Of a stretch of DNA of 64,000 bases, positions 49,689 to 59,907 are shown in pieces. Source of the DNA: Actinomycetota bacterium (GTDB taxonomy: Bacteria > Actinomycetota > Coriobacteriia > Anaerosomatales > Anaerosomataceae); NCBI GenBank assembly GCA_009773565.1, contig WSXY01000006.1, positions 38,728-102,727 of the forward strand. Direction: 5' to 3'. Numbering within the stretch: position 1 is the stretch's first letter; every line of letters begins with the position of its first letter. The position numbers and the translations under genes were made by a program. The notes under the pieces were generated by a model. The model was not told where the DNA came from. It saw only the letters and a program-made list of their open reading frames with translations, and did no database searches.

Positions 49689-50969
49689 CTACAGGTTAGC
49701 CGGCTTCACGCCGACCTTCATCTTGATCTCGATCTGCTTCCCGTCGCGGTAGAGCGACAGGGTGACCGTGTCGCCGACCGTCTTCCGTCGAACCGCGAGG
49801 ATGAGATCATCCATCGACCGGATCGGGGTTGTATCAAGTTTCACGATTACGTCGCCCTTACGGATCCCGGACTTCTCGGCCTCGGTTCCCTTGGTCAGTT
49901 CGGCGACGTAGGCGCCTTCCTCGACAGGAAGCTTCTCTGTCGCAGCGAAGTCGGCGGTCACGGTCTGCCCGGAGATGCCGAGGAACGGATGCTCCACCGA
50001 GCCGGTCTTGATGAGCGCTTCTGCCACGCGCAGGGCGGACTTCACTGGAATCGCGAATCCGACGCCGTCATTCGCACCGCTGCTCGAGTAGATGGCCGAC
50101 GGTATTCCGACAAGCGCGCCGGTCCGGTCGACGAGCGCGCCACCCGAGTTACCGGGATTGATGGCCGCATCGGTCTGGATGACGTCGACAAGCGGATACA
50201 CCGTGCCCGAGTCGGACGAATCCGGGAGTGAACGGTGCATTGCGGAGACAACACCTGAAGTCACGGAGTGCTGCAGGCCGAACGGTGAGCCGATAGCGAT
50301 GACCAGCTGGCCGACGACTAGCTTCTCGGAGTCCCCGGCCTTGATCACCGGAAGTGCGGCGTCGATCTTGATGACGGCAATATCCGTTTCCGGATCTGTT
50401 CCGATGAGTTGTGCCTTGCGGCGTTCTCCATCCTGTCCTGTCACCACGATGGTCTTCGCGTTGGCTACCACATGGTCATTCGTGAGGATGTACGTGCCGC
50501 CACCGTCCGCCGCGCGGAAGGCGACTCCCGAGCCGTTGCCAACGACAGGCACGCTCGGGTGGGCGGTCGGCAGGAGCGACGACTCTTCGGACGTCGGATC
50601 TCCGGTGACGTCGACGTTCACGACACTCGGGAGTGCTGCTGCGGCAGCCGCGGCCACACCTTCTTCGGTGGAGCCTTCGACCACGGTGAGCGTGGTCTGC
50701 TTCTGGTTGAAGAGCCGAAGGCCTACCCAGGCGCTCCCCAGGCCAGCCACGGTGCCGAACAAAAGCGCGACCACGACAGCGATCGCTATGACGGCCATCG
50801 CAGAGAGCGGGCGTTTCACGACAGTGGGCGCGGGAGGCAGAGCCGCCGGTTGCGCGGGCGGCACGTAGGCTTCCGGTGCGCTCTCGGGCTCCGGTTGCGT
50901 CTCCTCGACATCACGGGGCTCTTCCGGAGTCTGGCCTGCGGTTGGTTCGAAGTCATCCTGGTTTTCCAT
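49689..50969 (-). CDS. htrA: HtrA/DegP-type membrane-anchored serine protease
   Basis: 426 aa. A Pro/Glu-rich cytoplasmic N-terminus (PEEPRDVEETQPEPESAPEA) and one TM helix (AVIAIAVVVALLFGTVAGLG) precede the trypsin-like domain. Triad: His in ILTNDHVVANA, Asp in DPETDIAVIKID, Ser in INPGNSGGALVD. One C-terminal PDZ domain (AYVAELTKGTEAEKSGIRKGDVIVKLD). Extracytoplasmic quality-control protease. Confidence 0.96.
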   Translation of the reverse strand: MENQDDFEPTAGQTPEEPRDVEETQPEPESAPEAYVPPAQPAALPPAPTVVKRPLSAMAVIAIAVVVALLFGTVAGLGSAWVGLRLFNQKQTTLTVVEGSTEEGVAAAAAAALPSVVNVDVTGDPTSEESSLLPTAHPSVPVVGNGSGVAFRAADGGGTYILTNDHVVANAKTIVVTGQDGERRKAQLIGTDPETDIAVIKIDAALPVIKAGDSEKLVVGQLVIAIGSPFGLQHSVTSGVVSAMHRSLPDSSDSGTVYPLVDVIQTDAAINPGNSGGALVDRTGALVGIPSAIYSSSGANDGVGFAIPVKSALRVAEALIKTGSVEHPFLGISGQTVTADFAATEKLPVEEGAYVAELTKGTEAEKSGIRKGDVIVKLDTTPIRSMDDLILAVRRKTVGDTVTLSLYRDGKQIEIKMKVGVKPANL

Positions 50970-51158
50970 GTCGTGCCTTCCATGCTCGGTGAATCATCTG
51001 TTGTTGCTATCATCCCGGTCGCCTTATCGTAAGCGCGTTCGGGGCCTGTTCGGGGTATACCCGAGAACCCTCACGGAATCCACATAACCATCGTCCGGTT
51101 GTACGTCGTGCGCGCGCTCCACTAGACTGACGCAGGAAGCATGACACGAGGGAGCGCC

Positions 51159-51716
<558 letters not shown>

Positions 51717-51742
51717 GCCTTGATTGCTGAGAAGGGGATTTG

Positions 51743-52690
51743 ATGCCGTCAGCGCCGTCGATCGAGGGTCGCAGGATCGCCGTCCTCATGGGTGGGACCT
51801 CTGCGGAGCGCGAGGTTTCGCTGAACACAGGCAAGCAAGTCGTTGCCGCGTTGACTGAGCGAGGCGCGCTGCCGACGGCCATCGATACCGCCGACCTGGC
51901 ATTCATCGATGCGCTTCAAAGCGGGGGCTTCGAAGTCGTCTTTATCTGCCTGCACGGCCGCTTTGGCGAGGATGGCACGGTCCAGGGGCTCCTCGAATTG
52001 CTCGGCCTCCCGTACGTGGGCTCGGGCGTGCTCGCGAGCGCGCTCGCGATGGACAAGGTCATGTCGAAGCACCTGTTCGCCGCTGCCGGCTTGCGTTCGC
52101 CCGAGTACGTGGCGCTCTCCGCCGGCGACCGGATCGATATCGACGGAATCGTGGCCGCGTTCGGCGAGAAGTCCGTCGTGAAGCCGGCGAACGAGGGTTC
52201 CTCGGTCGGCATGACGATCGTGCACCACGCGACCGAGCTTCCGGCAGCCATCGAGAAGGCGTTTGCGCATGACACATGCGTGCTCGTTGAGCGATTTGTA
52301 GCGGGTGTCGAGGTGACAGTGGGCGTTCTCGGCAACGAGGACCCATACGTGCTGCCGACGCTGGAGATCGTGCCCGTGCACGAGTTCTACGACTACGAGT
52401 CGAAGTACGTGCCCGGCATGAGCAGCCACATCATCCCTGCGGGCGTGAGCGAAGCCGCGCGCACCGAATGTCAGCGATTGTCGATGGCTGCGCACCGGGT
52501 GCTCGGGTGTCGGGGGATGTCGCGAGCCGACACGATCGTCACCGAAGATGGGACGGTCTACCTGCTTGAAGTGAACACCATTCCCGGCATGACCTCGACG
52601 AGCCTCTTGCCGGATGCGGCACGTGCGGCGGGAATCGAGTTCCCCGAGCTGTGCGCCTTACTTATCGGCTACGCGCTCGGCACTTCCTGA
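51743..52690 (+). CDS. ddl: D-alanine-D-alanine ligase
   Basis: 315 aa from ATG 51743 (AAGGGGAT RBS). ATP-grasp enzyme joining two D-Ala for peptidoglycan. N-terminal VLMGGTSAEREVSLNTGKQV, CLHGRFGEDGTVQGLLELLGLPYVGSG, ATP-grasp Lys motifs (VVKPANEGSSVGM), and C-terminal VYLLEVNTIPGMTSTSLLP with metal ligands. Ends 22 bp inside the convergent sensor-kinase gene. Confidence 0.97.
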   Translation: MPSAPSIEGRRIAVLMGGTSAEREVSLNTGKQVVAALTERGALPTAIDTADLAFIDALQSGGFEVVFICLHGRFGEDGTVQGLLELLGLPYVGSGVLASALAMDKVMSKHLFAAAGLRSPEYVALSAGDRIDIDGIVAAFGEKSVVKPANEGSSVGMTIVHHATELPAAIEKAFAHDTCVLVERFVAGVEVTVGVLGNEDPYVLPTLEIVPVHEFYDYESKYVPGMSSHIIPAGVSEAARTECQRLSMAAHRVLGCRGMSRADTIVTEDGTVYLLEVNTIPGMTSTSLLPDAARAAGIEFPELCALLIGYALGTS

Positions 52691-54174
52691 TCGGACTCTG
52701 CGCGTCGCGCACGCGGCGCAACCGGTATCTCAAGTACGAACCGCGCGCCGCCAGACGGCGCATCCTCGACCCGGACGCTGCCACCGTGGCTCTCGGCGAT
52801 CACGCGAACGATGTAGAGACCGAGTCCAAGCCCCCCGGTGTCCTCGGCGTGATCCAGGCGAGCGAAGCGGTCGAAGACCGACCTGCGGCGATCCTCAGGA
52901 ATACCGGGACCACTATCCTCGACTGCGACGACCGCGCGGTTCCCGGCCAGGTCGACCGTCAGTGTTATCTCGGTGTCATCCGGCGTGTGTTTGATGGCAT
53001 TGCCGATGAGGTTCTCGATCGCCTGACGAAGGCGGAGTTCGTCTCCGAGAGCGACAGCCTCCTGCCGCTTCACGATCGTGATGGCGTGGCCGGAGCCGAT
53101 GCGCATCGACTCGCCGATGTCGTCCGCGAGCGAGCCGAGATCGACCCGACGGAAGACGGTTGGCGCGAATACCTGCTCGGCGCGTGTGGTATCAAGCAGA
53201 TCCCCGAGGAGCGCGGACATGCGATTCGCCGCGGTTCTAGCCGACTCGACAGCCTTGTGGCGCTCCGGCTCGTCAAGCGGCCGGTCGAGCATCTCGAGGT
53301 ACCCTGAGATGACGGTGAGCGGGGCGCGAAGGTCGTGCGAGACGAGCGAGACAATCTCCGCGCGAAGCGATTCGAGCCGGTGCTCCTCGGTGATATTTCT
53401 CGCGGTAAGCAAGTAGGTGCCCGGCGCGGCGCTCTCGGAGATTGACACCCGCATCCAGCGCTCACCCTGGCTTGCCGAGTCGAGCCGGACGGTTGCCGTG
53501 CGGTCGAGTGCCAGGTCGAAGAGCGCGTCTACCGTGAGCGCCTCGCCAGCCTCGGTCGACACGGTCAACTGCTCGAACAGTGCGCTGGCGGGTTCTTTGA
53601 GGATGCTGCTGAGTGGTAGTCCCAGGCAGATCGATGCGGCGGGATTGGCGAGGTCGATGCGGCCATCGCGGATGAGCATCTTGACCTCGGAGGAGTCATT
53701 CACGACGGTTCTGAATGCCTGCTCGGCAACCATGGCCTGCTCGTTAGCAAGGACGAGCGCCGCCTGACGCGTGCTGAGTTGTGTCAGGAGGTCCTGGATA
53801 ACAGCGCCGAGATCCTTGAACTCTTGGGGGAGAATCGGGTCGATCTCAAGTCGGCCATGGGAAGGGAGTCCCTCAACAGCGAGCGCTCCCTCATCGCGCA
53901 AGTAGCGGATGAACGTCTCGATCGGACTCCGGATGAGCTTGTCGAGAACGAGGCCAAGCGTGAGACCGAGCAGCATTGATACGAGACCAAGTCCGAGAGG
54001 TAACACATAGAGCGCGGTGTCCGGTTGAGCGAGGATCCCCGCCTGTCCAAGCGTGACCAGTTCAGTCACGACGAAGACAAGGATGAACAACAGCACGCTC
54101 GCCAGGGCGGTCGTGACGGTCAGACGTGACCGAAACGATGCGGGTAGCCAATCGAGCTTGCGTCGTGGCCGCAT
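52669..54174 (-). CDS. Sensor histidine kinase, two TM helices
   Basis: 501 aa. Two TM helices (about 20-42 and 57-78, short extracytoplasmic loop), linker of HAMP-like length, a PAS-type domain (about 150-260), HisKA with His in LVSHDLRAPLTVISGYLEML, HATPase with N box QAIENLIGNAIKHTP, G1 VEDSGPGIPEDRR, G2 GGLGLGLYIVRVI. Its ATG shares one base with the sdaAA stop (TGATG), so it is translated from the serine dehydratase mRNA. No response regulator adjacent. Unrelated in detail to the kinases at 1-4147. Confidence 0.88.
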   Translation of the reverse strand: MRPRRKLDWLPASFRSRLTVTTALASVLLFILVFVVTELVTLGQAGILAQPDTALYVLPLGLGLVSMLLGLTLGLVLDKLIRSPIETFIRYLRDEGALAVEGLPSHGRLEIDPILPQEFKDLGAVIQDLLTQLSTRQAALVLANEQAMVAEQAFRTVVNDSSEVKMLIRDGRIDLANPAASICLGLPLSSILKEPASALFEQLTVSTEAGEALTVDALFDLALDRTATVRLDSASQGERWMRVSISESAAPGTYLLTARNITEEHRLESLRAEIVSLVSHDLRAPLTVISGYLEMLDRPLDEPERHKAVESARTAANRMSALLGDLLDTTRAEQVFAPTVFRRVDLGSLADDIGESMRIGSGHAITIVKRQEAVALGDELRLRQAIENLIGNAIKHTPDDTEITLTVDLAGNRAVVAVEDSGPGIPEDRRRSVFDRFARLDHAEDTGGLGLGLYIVRVIAESHGGSVRVEDAPSGGARFVLEIPVAPRARRAESDQEVPSA

Positions 54175-55031
54175 CAGTCGGTCTTCTTCCCGATGGCGCG
54201 TCCGGTGGGACTTGCCGCAAGTCCGCCGCGCGCGGTCTCGCGAAGTGATGGCGGGAGACTACGCCCGACGTGGCCCATCGTGTCGATGACCTCGTCGAGC
54301 GGAATCGGGAACGTCACTCCGGCGAGCGCGAGCTCCACCGCTGCGAGCGCGACGGCGGCACCGGTGGCGTTGCGGGTGACGCAGGGAACCTCGACGAGCC
54401 CGCCGACGGGATCGCACACCAGGCCAAGGAGACCCTGGAGCGCGAACGACGCTGCATGTCCGACCTGCTCGGGCGTTCCTCCGGCGAGTTCGACCGCGGC
54501 ACCGGCAGCCATCGCGGCGGCCGAGCCGATCTCGGCCTGACAACCGCCGGCGGCACCGGAGAGGGTTGCACGCGCGGCGATGACGCCGCCAATTGCGGCC
54601 GCCGTCACGAGTGCGCGTACCGTGCGCTCGCGGGGCGCGCCTGTGCGTTCGGCGATTGTCGTGAGGACCGCGGGGAGCACGCCTGAGGCGCCACCCGTGG
54701 GCGCCGCGACGATGCGGCCCATACTCGCGTTCACTTCGGCGACGGCGAGAGCACGGGCGACCGCAGTGGAGAGCCCGTCACCGGAGAGTCCCGGCGCTGA
54801 GCGCGCGACAAGTGCCGCGTCGCCACCGACAAGTCCGGAGCGCGAGCGTGCCTCGCCAGAAAGGCCGAGCTCGATCGAGCGTTCCATGACCGAGAGCGCG
54901 GCGTCCATACGCTCCAGTACCTGCTCGGGGGAGTCCCCGGATTCTTCTGCTTCACGCGCGAGGGCTGCGGCTGAGAGCGAGCCGACATCAACGGATGATG
55001 CCAGCAACTCGCGGAAGGAACCGAACGCCAT
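54174..55031 (-). CDS. sdaAA: L-serine dehydratase alpha subunit (iron-sulfur)
   Basis: 285 aa from ATG 55031, chosen because AGGAGG lies 7 nt upstream; an in-frame ATG 15 bp earlier has no RBS. Oxygen-labile 4Fe-4S enzyme deaminating L-serine to pyruvate. Catalytic core GRIVAAPTGGASGVLPAVL; cluster Cys in GAAGGCQAEIGSA, LVCDPVGGLVEVPC. Two-subunit form typical of Gram-positives. Follows sdaAB by about 65 bp. Confidence 0.96.
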   Translation of the reverse strand: MAFGSFRELLASSVDVGSLSAAALAREAEESGDSPEQVLERMDAALSVMERSIELGLSGEARSRSGLVGGDAALVARSAPGLSGDGLSTAVARALAVAEVNASMGRIVAAPTGGASGVLPAVLTTIAERTGAPRERTVRALVTAAAIGGVIAARATLSGAAGGCQAEIGSAAAMAAGAAVELAGGTPEQVGHAASFALQGLLGLVCDPVGGLVEVPCVTRNATGAAVALAAVELALAGVTFPIPLDEVIDTMGHVGRSLPPSLRETARGGLAASPTGRAIGKKTD

Positions 55032-55095
55032 GCCGTACCTCCTCATCGGTACTCCGGCGAGAACGACCGGAGTGTCGTGCGGCTTGCCGTGCGGG

Positions 55096-55767
55096 CTAGA
55101 CTTTCGGTACGCGGCGGACTTCGGTCACGCCCTCGATTGCGGCGAGCGAGTCAGCGATGTCTCCGGGCACCGGGCCGTCGGTCTCTATGAGCATGAGCGC
55201 GCGTGCGCCTCTGCGCTCGCGCGCGACTTGCATGGACGCGATGTTGATGGCGTCGGCGGCGAGTCGCGCCGTGACAGCCGCGACGACACCCGGCTGGTCG
55301 TGATGTACGACGACGAGAACCGGCAGCTCGCCACTGACCTCAACTGGGAAGTCGTTGATGAGCGTGACGAGAACGTCGCCACCGCCAAGAGACGATCCCT
55401 GGACGACGAACTCTCGACCGTCGGCATCCGTCATATCTATGCGAGCGGTGTTAGGGTGTACTTCGCCAAGGTCTTCTTGGGTGAATGTCACGTCCAGGCC
55501 GGCTTCTTTCGCGAGGTCGAGCGCGCGCGGGAGTCGTTCGTCGTCTGGCGCGAAGCCGAGGAGGCCGGCAACGAGCGCGCGGTCCGTGCCGTGGCCGAGG
55601 CCGGTCGTAGCGAACGAGCCGTGAAGTGCGATCTGTGCGGTGCACGGAGTACCGCCGAGGACGGCTCTGGCGAGGGCGCCAAGGCGTGCGGCACCGGCTG
55701 TGTGGCTGGATGAAGGACCGATCATGACCGGCCCGACAATATCGAATAAGCTACGAATTCGCATCAT
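55096..55767 (-). CDS. sdaAB: L-serine dehydratase beta subunit (ACT domain)
   Basis: 223 aa. N-terminal beta-subunit domain SLFDIVGPVMIGPSSSHTAGAARLG and C-terminal ACT domain (LVVVHHDQPGVVAAVTARLAADAINIASMQVARE), which binds serine allosterically in this class. Start ATG 55767 or 55764; no clear RBS. First gene of sdaAB-sdaAA-kinase. Confidence 0.95.
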   Translation of the reverse strand: MMRIRSLFDIVGPVMIGPSSSHTAGAARLGALARAVLGGTPCTAQIALHGSFATTGLGHGTDRALVAGLLGFAPDDERLPRALDLAKEAGLDVTFTQEDLGEVHPNTARIDMTDADGREFVVQGSSLGGGDVLVTLINDFPVEVSGELPVLVVVHHDQPGVVAAVTARLAADAINIASMQVARERRGARALMLIETDGPVPGDIADSLAAIEGVTEVRRVPKV

Positions 55768-55873
55768 GGCATGATTGTAGCGTGTAAGGGCTGTTGTGGA
55801 AGCGGGAGCACCCGGCGTATGATTTGCGGGCGCAAACCGCGCTGTTCAGGCAAGCGAGAAGGAAGGATTCACA

Positions 55874-56428
55874 ATGTCCGACAATGAGACTGGTCAGGTA
55901 ACGGCCGGCCCGAACAAGACCGTCATCGCACTACTTGCGGTCGTCGTCGTGCTTCTCGGCGTGATCGTGGTTTTCTTCGTGCTGCAGAAGCCGGCAGTTG
56001 CTCCGGTCGCGACGGGTACCGATCCCGCCACAAATGGCTCGACGGTGGCCACTCCCACCGGTATGGGCGCCGGCGCAACCACTGCGTACGACGCGAAGAC
56101 GGCAACTCGCCTCGGCGACAAAGAGACGCCGGCAGCGTTTGTTGAGTCGTACTTCAAGGAGCTTGTCGCCGGCGACTTCGAGGGTGCGTACAACCGCCTC
56201 CCGACCGCTAAGAAGGCCGCGCAGGACGCTGCAGGGTTCGCCTCGCAGCTCAAGAGCTACGGCATCACCGGCTACACCATGGGCGAGACGACGGTCAATG
56301 GCGAAGACACCGTGGTGAGCGGTACCGCCGTCACCGGCTCCGGTAACTTCGAGTACATCTGGACCTTCACCAAGGTCGACGGTAAGTGGGTCGTCAAGGG
56401 CCGCGAACTTGGCGGTATGGGCCAGTAG
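55874..56428 (+). CDS. Membrane-anchored protein of unknown function
   Basis: 184 aa, ATG after AGAAGGAAGG. One TM near the start (TVIALLAVVVVLLGVIVVFFVL), a Thr/Gly/Ala-rich linker (about 45-80), then a compact domain about 85-184 (PAAFVESYFKELVAGDFEGAYNRLP, later YIWTFTKVDGKWVVKG) resembling NTF2-like/DUF4878 stress proteins that sit outside the membrane. Exact family uncertain. Confidence 0.82.
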   Translation: MSDNETGQVTAGPNKTVIALLAVVVVLLGVIVVFFVLQKPAVAPVATGTDPATNGSTVATPTGMGAGATTAYDAKTATRLGDKETPAAFVESYFKELVAGDFEGAYNRLPTAKKAAQDAAGFASQLKSYGITGYTMGETTVNGEDTVVSGTAVTGSGNFEYIWTFTKVDGKWVVKGRELGGMGQ

Positions 56429-56470
56429 CACACGCTTCACACCCGGCTTCGGCCTGGTTACGCACGACAT

Positions 56471-56496
56471 CGCGGCGCCTCTTCGGGGGCGCCGCG
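56471..56496 (+). terminator. Terminator before dinG
   Basis: 9-bp perfect stem cgcggcgcc (56471-56479) and ggcgccgcg (56488-56496), 8-nt loop, followed by ttcgttt. Confidence 0.85.
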
Positions 56497-56538
56497 TTCG
56501 TTTCCCAGCGCGTCACAGTCGCGTGATAACCTTGCCGC

Positions 56539-59412
56539 ATGATTTCTGACGCACTCGCGCGCTTCCTCCAGCCTGGCACCGACCCAGATGTCGCTGCCTC
56601 TTATGCGACGCTGGCCGAACGCGCCCGCGAGGCGGTCTTCGGCTTTGAGGACGAGATCGCGTTCGTCGATGTCGAGACGACCGGGTTCGACCCATGGCGC
56701 GACGAGATCATCGAGTTCGCCGTTGTCATCGCGCGCGGACCCGAGATCGTCTCGCGCTACAGCACGCTCGTCCGGCCGCAGCGACCGATTCCCAAGGAGA
56801 CCACGCAGCTCACCGGCATCGATGACGCGATGGTCGCCGATGCACCGGTGATCGAGGCGGTCGTGGGTCCGCTTGCCGAGGCGATCGGGAAGCGCGACAT
56901 CGTCGCGCACAACGCGCGCTTCGACCGTGACTTCCTCGCAGCGTGCGGGTGCGGGCCGACGCGGCTGCGCGGCGCGTGGCTCGACAGCCTCGAACTCGCG
57001 CGCGTGGCGTTGCCGCGGCTGCGGAGCCACCGGCTGGTGGACCTCGCCGCGGCGTTCGGCGCCGACGAGGGCCCCGCACACCGCGCTACTACCGATACCG
57101 AGATGCTCGCCCGACTCTGGCGCGTGATGCTTGTAGCGCTCGACGACCAGCCCGACGCCGTTCTCGGCGAGCTTTCGCGCTTGGGCACGGGCGGGTGGAC
57201 GCTCGGGCGCGTGTTCGCGCACCTCGCGGCCGCGCGCGAGCGACCCGCGTTCGACCTCAAGACGCTGCGGCATGAGCGGCTGCGTCACGAGAAGGCCACC
57301 GCGATGACCGACGCCGCCGAGGTCGAGATGGTGACGCCGGATATCGAGGCGGTTCTCGCGGAGTTCGAGGACGGCGGCGCGGTGCGGCGGATGTATCCCG
57401 GATTCGAGGCGCGCCAAGAGCAGGTCAAGATGGCCGACGCGGTCCTCAGCGCGTTTTGCTCGGACACGCATCTGGCGGTGGAGGCCGGGACCGGCGTGGG
57501 TAAGTCGGTGGCGTACCTCGTGCCGGCCGCGCACCTGGCGCTCGCGAATCACGTGGCCGTTGGTGTCGCCACCAAAACGAACAACCTCATGGACCAGCTC
57601 CTCTACAGCGAGTTGCCGGCGCTCTCGAAGGCGCTTGACGGGAAGTTGCGCTACGTCGCGCTGAAGGGCTACGACCACTACCCGTGCCTCCGCAAGTTTG
57701 CGCGTGTTCTCGGTGAGGCGCCCGAGGCCGATGAGGAGACCCGCGCGGCGATCGCGATGTTGGTGACGTGGGTGGCCCGTTCGTCGTGGGGCGATCTGGA
57801 TGCCGTGAACATCCACTGGCCGCAGGGTCTCAAGCGCGCCGTCGGGGCCAGCTTCGCGGACTGCACCAAGAAGCATTGCCGCTACTACCCCTCGCTCTGC
57901 TACCTCCATGGTCAGCGGCGGCGAGCGGTGCAGGCGCACATCGTTGTGACCAACCACGCGCTTTTCTTCCGCGACCTTGTCGCCGATGGCGGGATCCTGC
58001 CGCCGGTGCGCCACTGGATCGTCGACGAGGCGCACGCCGCCGAGGACGAGGCACGCGACCAGCTCTCCACGGGTGTCTCGTGGACCGAGTGCAAGGGCGC
58101 CTTATCGGGATTGCACGCGAAGGGCCGCGGCGGAACGCTCGACGCGCTCCGCGGCAGAGTCGGGCACGAGGTCGGCATTGTCGCGAAGATCGACGAGGTT
58201 CGCGAGGTCGTGACGGACGCGTCAACGATCGCCGACTCGTTCTTCGACTTCGTGAAGGACCTCGGCAGCGGCAGTGAAGGCGCGTACGACCGGACGCAGA
58301 TCAGGATCACCCCGGAGGTGCGCGAGTCCGCCAGGTGGGGAAGCGCAGCCGGTGTGGGCCGCTCGCTCGCGAAGCGACTCGAGCGCACGGTCAAGCTTGG
58401 CGCCGAGATCATCACGGGCCTCGAGGAACTTGGCGAGGAGTTCACCGAGCAGCGCTCGGACCTGGTCGGGCAGATAACGGGAATCGCCTCGCAACTCGAG
58501 GGGCTGGCGACGGTACTCGACGGTGAGGACGAGGGTCTCGTGTACAGCGTGACGACGAACCGCCGTCGCGACGTGACCGACGAGACGCTCTCGGCGGCGC
58601 TGCTTGATGTGGGCGAGACACTCGCCGAGCACCTCTACCCGCGGGTGCGTTCGGTGGTGTTCACCTCTGCGACGATCGCGACCGGCGACGATTTCTCGCA
58701 TTTCGAGCGGAGCGTCGGGCTCAACCGACTGCCAGCGGGCTCGCACCGGACGCTCAGGCTTGCGAGCAGCTACGACTTCGAGCGCCAGATGGCGGTCTTC
58801 GTGCCCACGGGAATCGCCGAGCCGAACGCGCGCACGTACCTCGACGACCTCGAGAAGCTCCTCTTCGGCATCCACACCGCGATGGGCGGTTCGGTGCTGA
58901 CGTTGTTCACGAACCGCCGCGACATGGACGAGCTCTTCCGGCGCCTTGCGGACCCGCTTGAGCGTGAGGGACTCCGCCTGGTCGTGCAATCAGCGGGTAC
59001 GTCTCGCAAGCGCGTCGCCGATGAGTTCCTGGCAGATGAGCGCGTCTCGCTCTTCGCCACGAAGTCGTTCTGGGAGGGCTTCGACGCCAAGGGCGATACG
59101 CTCAGATGCGTCGTCGTGCCGCGTCTGCCCTTTGGCCCCGTCGGCGACCCGCTCTACGAGGAGCGACGCGAGCGCGACCCGCGGGCGTGGGACCACTACT
59201 ACCTGCCCGAGGCGGTTCTCGAGCTCAAGCAGGCGGCGGGGAGGCTCATCCGATCGAGCACCGATGAGGGCTGTCTCGTGCTTGCCGACGCCCGACTCGT
59301 TGGGGGTAAGCCGTACGCAGCAAGGTTCCTCGCCGCGTTGCCCGTGCAGGATATCGAGCGCCTGCCCGCCGAGGACGTGGTGGAGCAGATTCGCCGGCGC
59401 TTCGGACGATAG
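56539..59412 (+). CDS. dinG: DinG-family helicase with N-terminal DnaQ-like 3'-5' exonuclease
   Basis: 957 aa. Exonuclease domain about 35-200: ExoI DVETTG (Asp, Glu), ExoII in HNARFDRDF, ExoIII region. XPD/DinG-type SF2 helicase from about 285: Walker A EAGTGVGKSVAYLVP, four Cys between Walker A and the DEAH box (YPCLRKF, DCTKKHCRYYPSLC) that could hold a Fe-S cluster, DEAH box WIVDEAHAAEDEA, motif VI QAAGRLIRSS. This fusion occurs in Gram-positives, where the B. subtilis homologue is an exonuclease with limited helicase activity. Likely in DNA repair. Confidence 0.93.
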   Translation: MISDALARFLQPGTDPDVAASYATLAERAREAVFGFEDEIAFVDVETTGFDPWRDEIIEFAVVIARGPEIVSRYSTLVRPQRPIPKETTQLTGIDDAMVADAPVIEAVVGPLAEAIGKRDIVAHNARFDRDFLAACGCGPTRLRGAWLDSLELARVALPRLRSHRLVDLAAAFGADEGPAHRATTDTEMLARLWRVMLVALDDQPDAVLGELSRLGTGGWTLGRVFAHLAAARERPAFDLKTLRHERLRHEKATAMTDAAEVEMVTPDIEAVLAEFEDGGAVRRMYPGFEARQEQVKMADAVLSAFCSDTHLAVEAGTGVGKSVAYLVPAAHLALANHVAVGVATKTNNLMDQLLYSELPALSKALDGKLRYVALKGYDHYPCLRKFARVLGEAPEADEETRAAIAMLVTWVARSSWGDLDAVNIHWPQGLKRAVGASFADCTKKHCRYYPSLCYLHGQRRRAVQAHIVVTNHALFFRDLVADGGILPPVRHWIVDEAHAAEDEARDQLSTGVSWTECKGALSGLHAKGRGGTLDALRGRVGHEVGIVAKIDEVREVVTDASTIADSFFDFVKDLGSGSEGAYDRTQIRITPEVRESARWGSAAGVGRSLAKRLERTVKLGAEIITGLEELGEEFTEQRSDLVGQITGIASQLEGLATVLDGEDEGLVYSVTTNRRRDVTDETLSAALLDVGETLAEHLYPRVRSVVFTSATIATGDDFSHFERSVGLNRLPAGSHRTLRLASSYDFERQMAVFVPTGIAEPNARTYLDDLEKLLFGIHTAMGGSVLTLFTNRRDMDELFRRLADPLEREGLRLVVQSAGTSRKRVADEFLADERVSLFATKSFWEGFDAKGDTLRCVVVPRLPFGPVGDPLYEERRERDPRAWDHYYLPEAVLELKQAAGRLIRSSTDEGCLVLADARLVGGKPYAARFLAALPVQDIERLPAEDVVEQIRRRFGR

Positions 59413-59493
59413 GGCGCGACGGCGCGTTAACGGAAAGAGCGGAAATCTCCCTGGTAAGAATGGTATAGTAGCACCAGTTCCCGGGGAGTGGAG

Positions 59494-59907
59494 ATGCTAA
59501 TGCAACCGACTCTGAGCGTGCGCGATGCGGCGCGTCTTCTGCGCGTGACTCCCCGAACCGTCCGAAACTGGATCGCATCCGGCCACCTGCGTGCTACCCG
59601 GGTGTCCGAACGCGTGACGCTCGTTCCGCTCGCCGAGATCGAGAGGTTGACTGGCGCGCCGGCCCGCCCCGATCTGTCATCGGTCATCTGGGACGTCGAC
59701 TTGTCTACGCTCGACGAAGAGCGCAGCGCGGACTTCATCATCCGCCGCGTCCTCGAAGCCGGGCGTCCCGAGCAGGTCGCGTGGGTCTTCCGGCGCTACG
59801 GCGAGGTGCGGATCGAGCAGGTGGTAGCTCGCGAGCGCGGGCTTTCGCACCCGGCCGCAGTGGCCTGGCGAGAGCTTCTGAGGAGGCGCCGTGAGCGAAC
59901 TGCATGA
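59494..59907 (+). CDS. Excisionase-type HTH protein, likely antitoxin of AbiEii pair
   Basis: 137 aa from ATG 59494 (ggggag 5 nt upstream); GTG 59488 is an alternative. Residues about 6-55 are a MerR/excisionase HTH (LSVRDAARLLRVTPRTVRNWIASGHLRATRV). The C-terminal half (DEERSADFIIRRVLEAGRPEQVAWVFRRYG, RIEQVVARERGLS) matches the DUF6922-type region often paired with AbiEii toxins. A TATAGT box at 59464-59469 may be its -10. Overlaps the downstream toxin by 17 bp. Confidence 0.75.
   Translation: MLMQPTLSVRDAARLLRVTPRTVRNWIASGHLRATRVSERVTLVPLAEIERLTGAPARPDLSSVIWDVDLSTLDEERSADFIIRRVLEAGRPEQVAWVFRRYGEVRIEQVVARERGLSHPAAVAWRELLRRRRERTA

Noticed and set aside
56458..58035. Minus-strand frame of 525 codons opposite dinG
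   Set aside because: Shadow frame over the exonuclease-helicase domains; starts inside conserved motifs.
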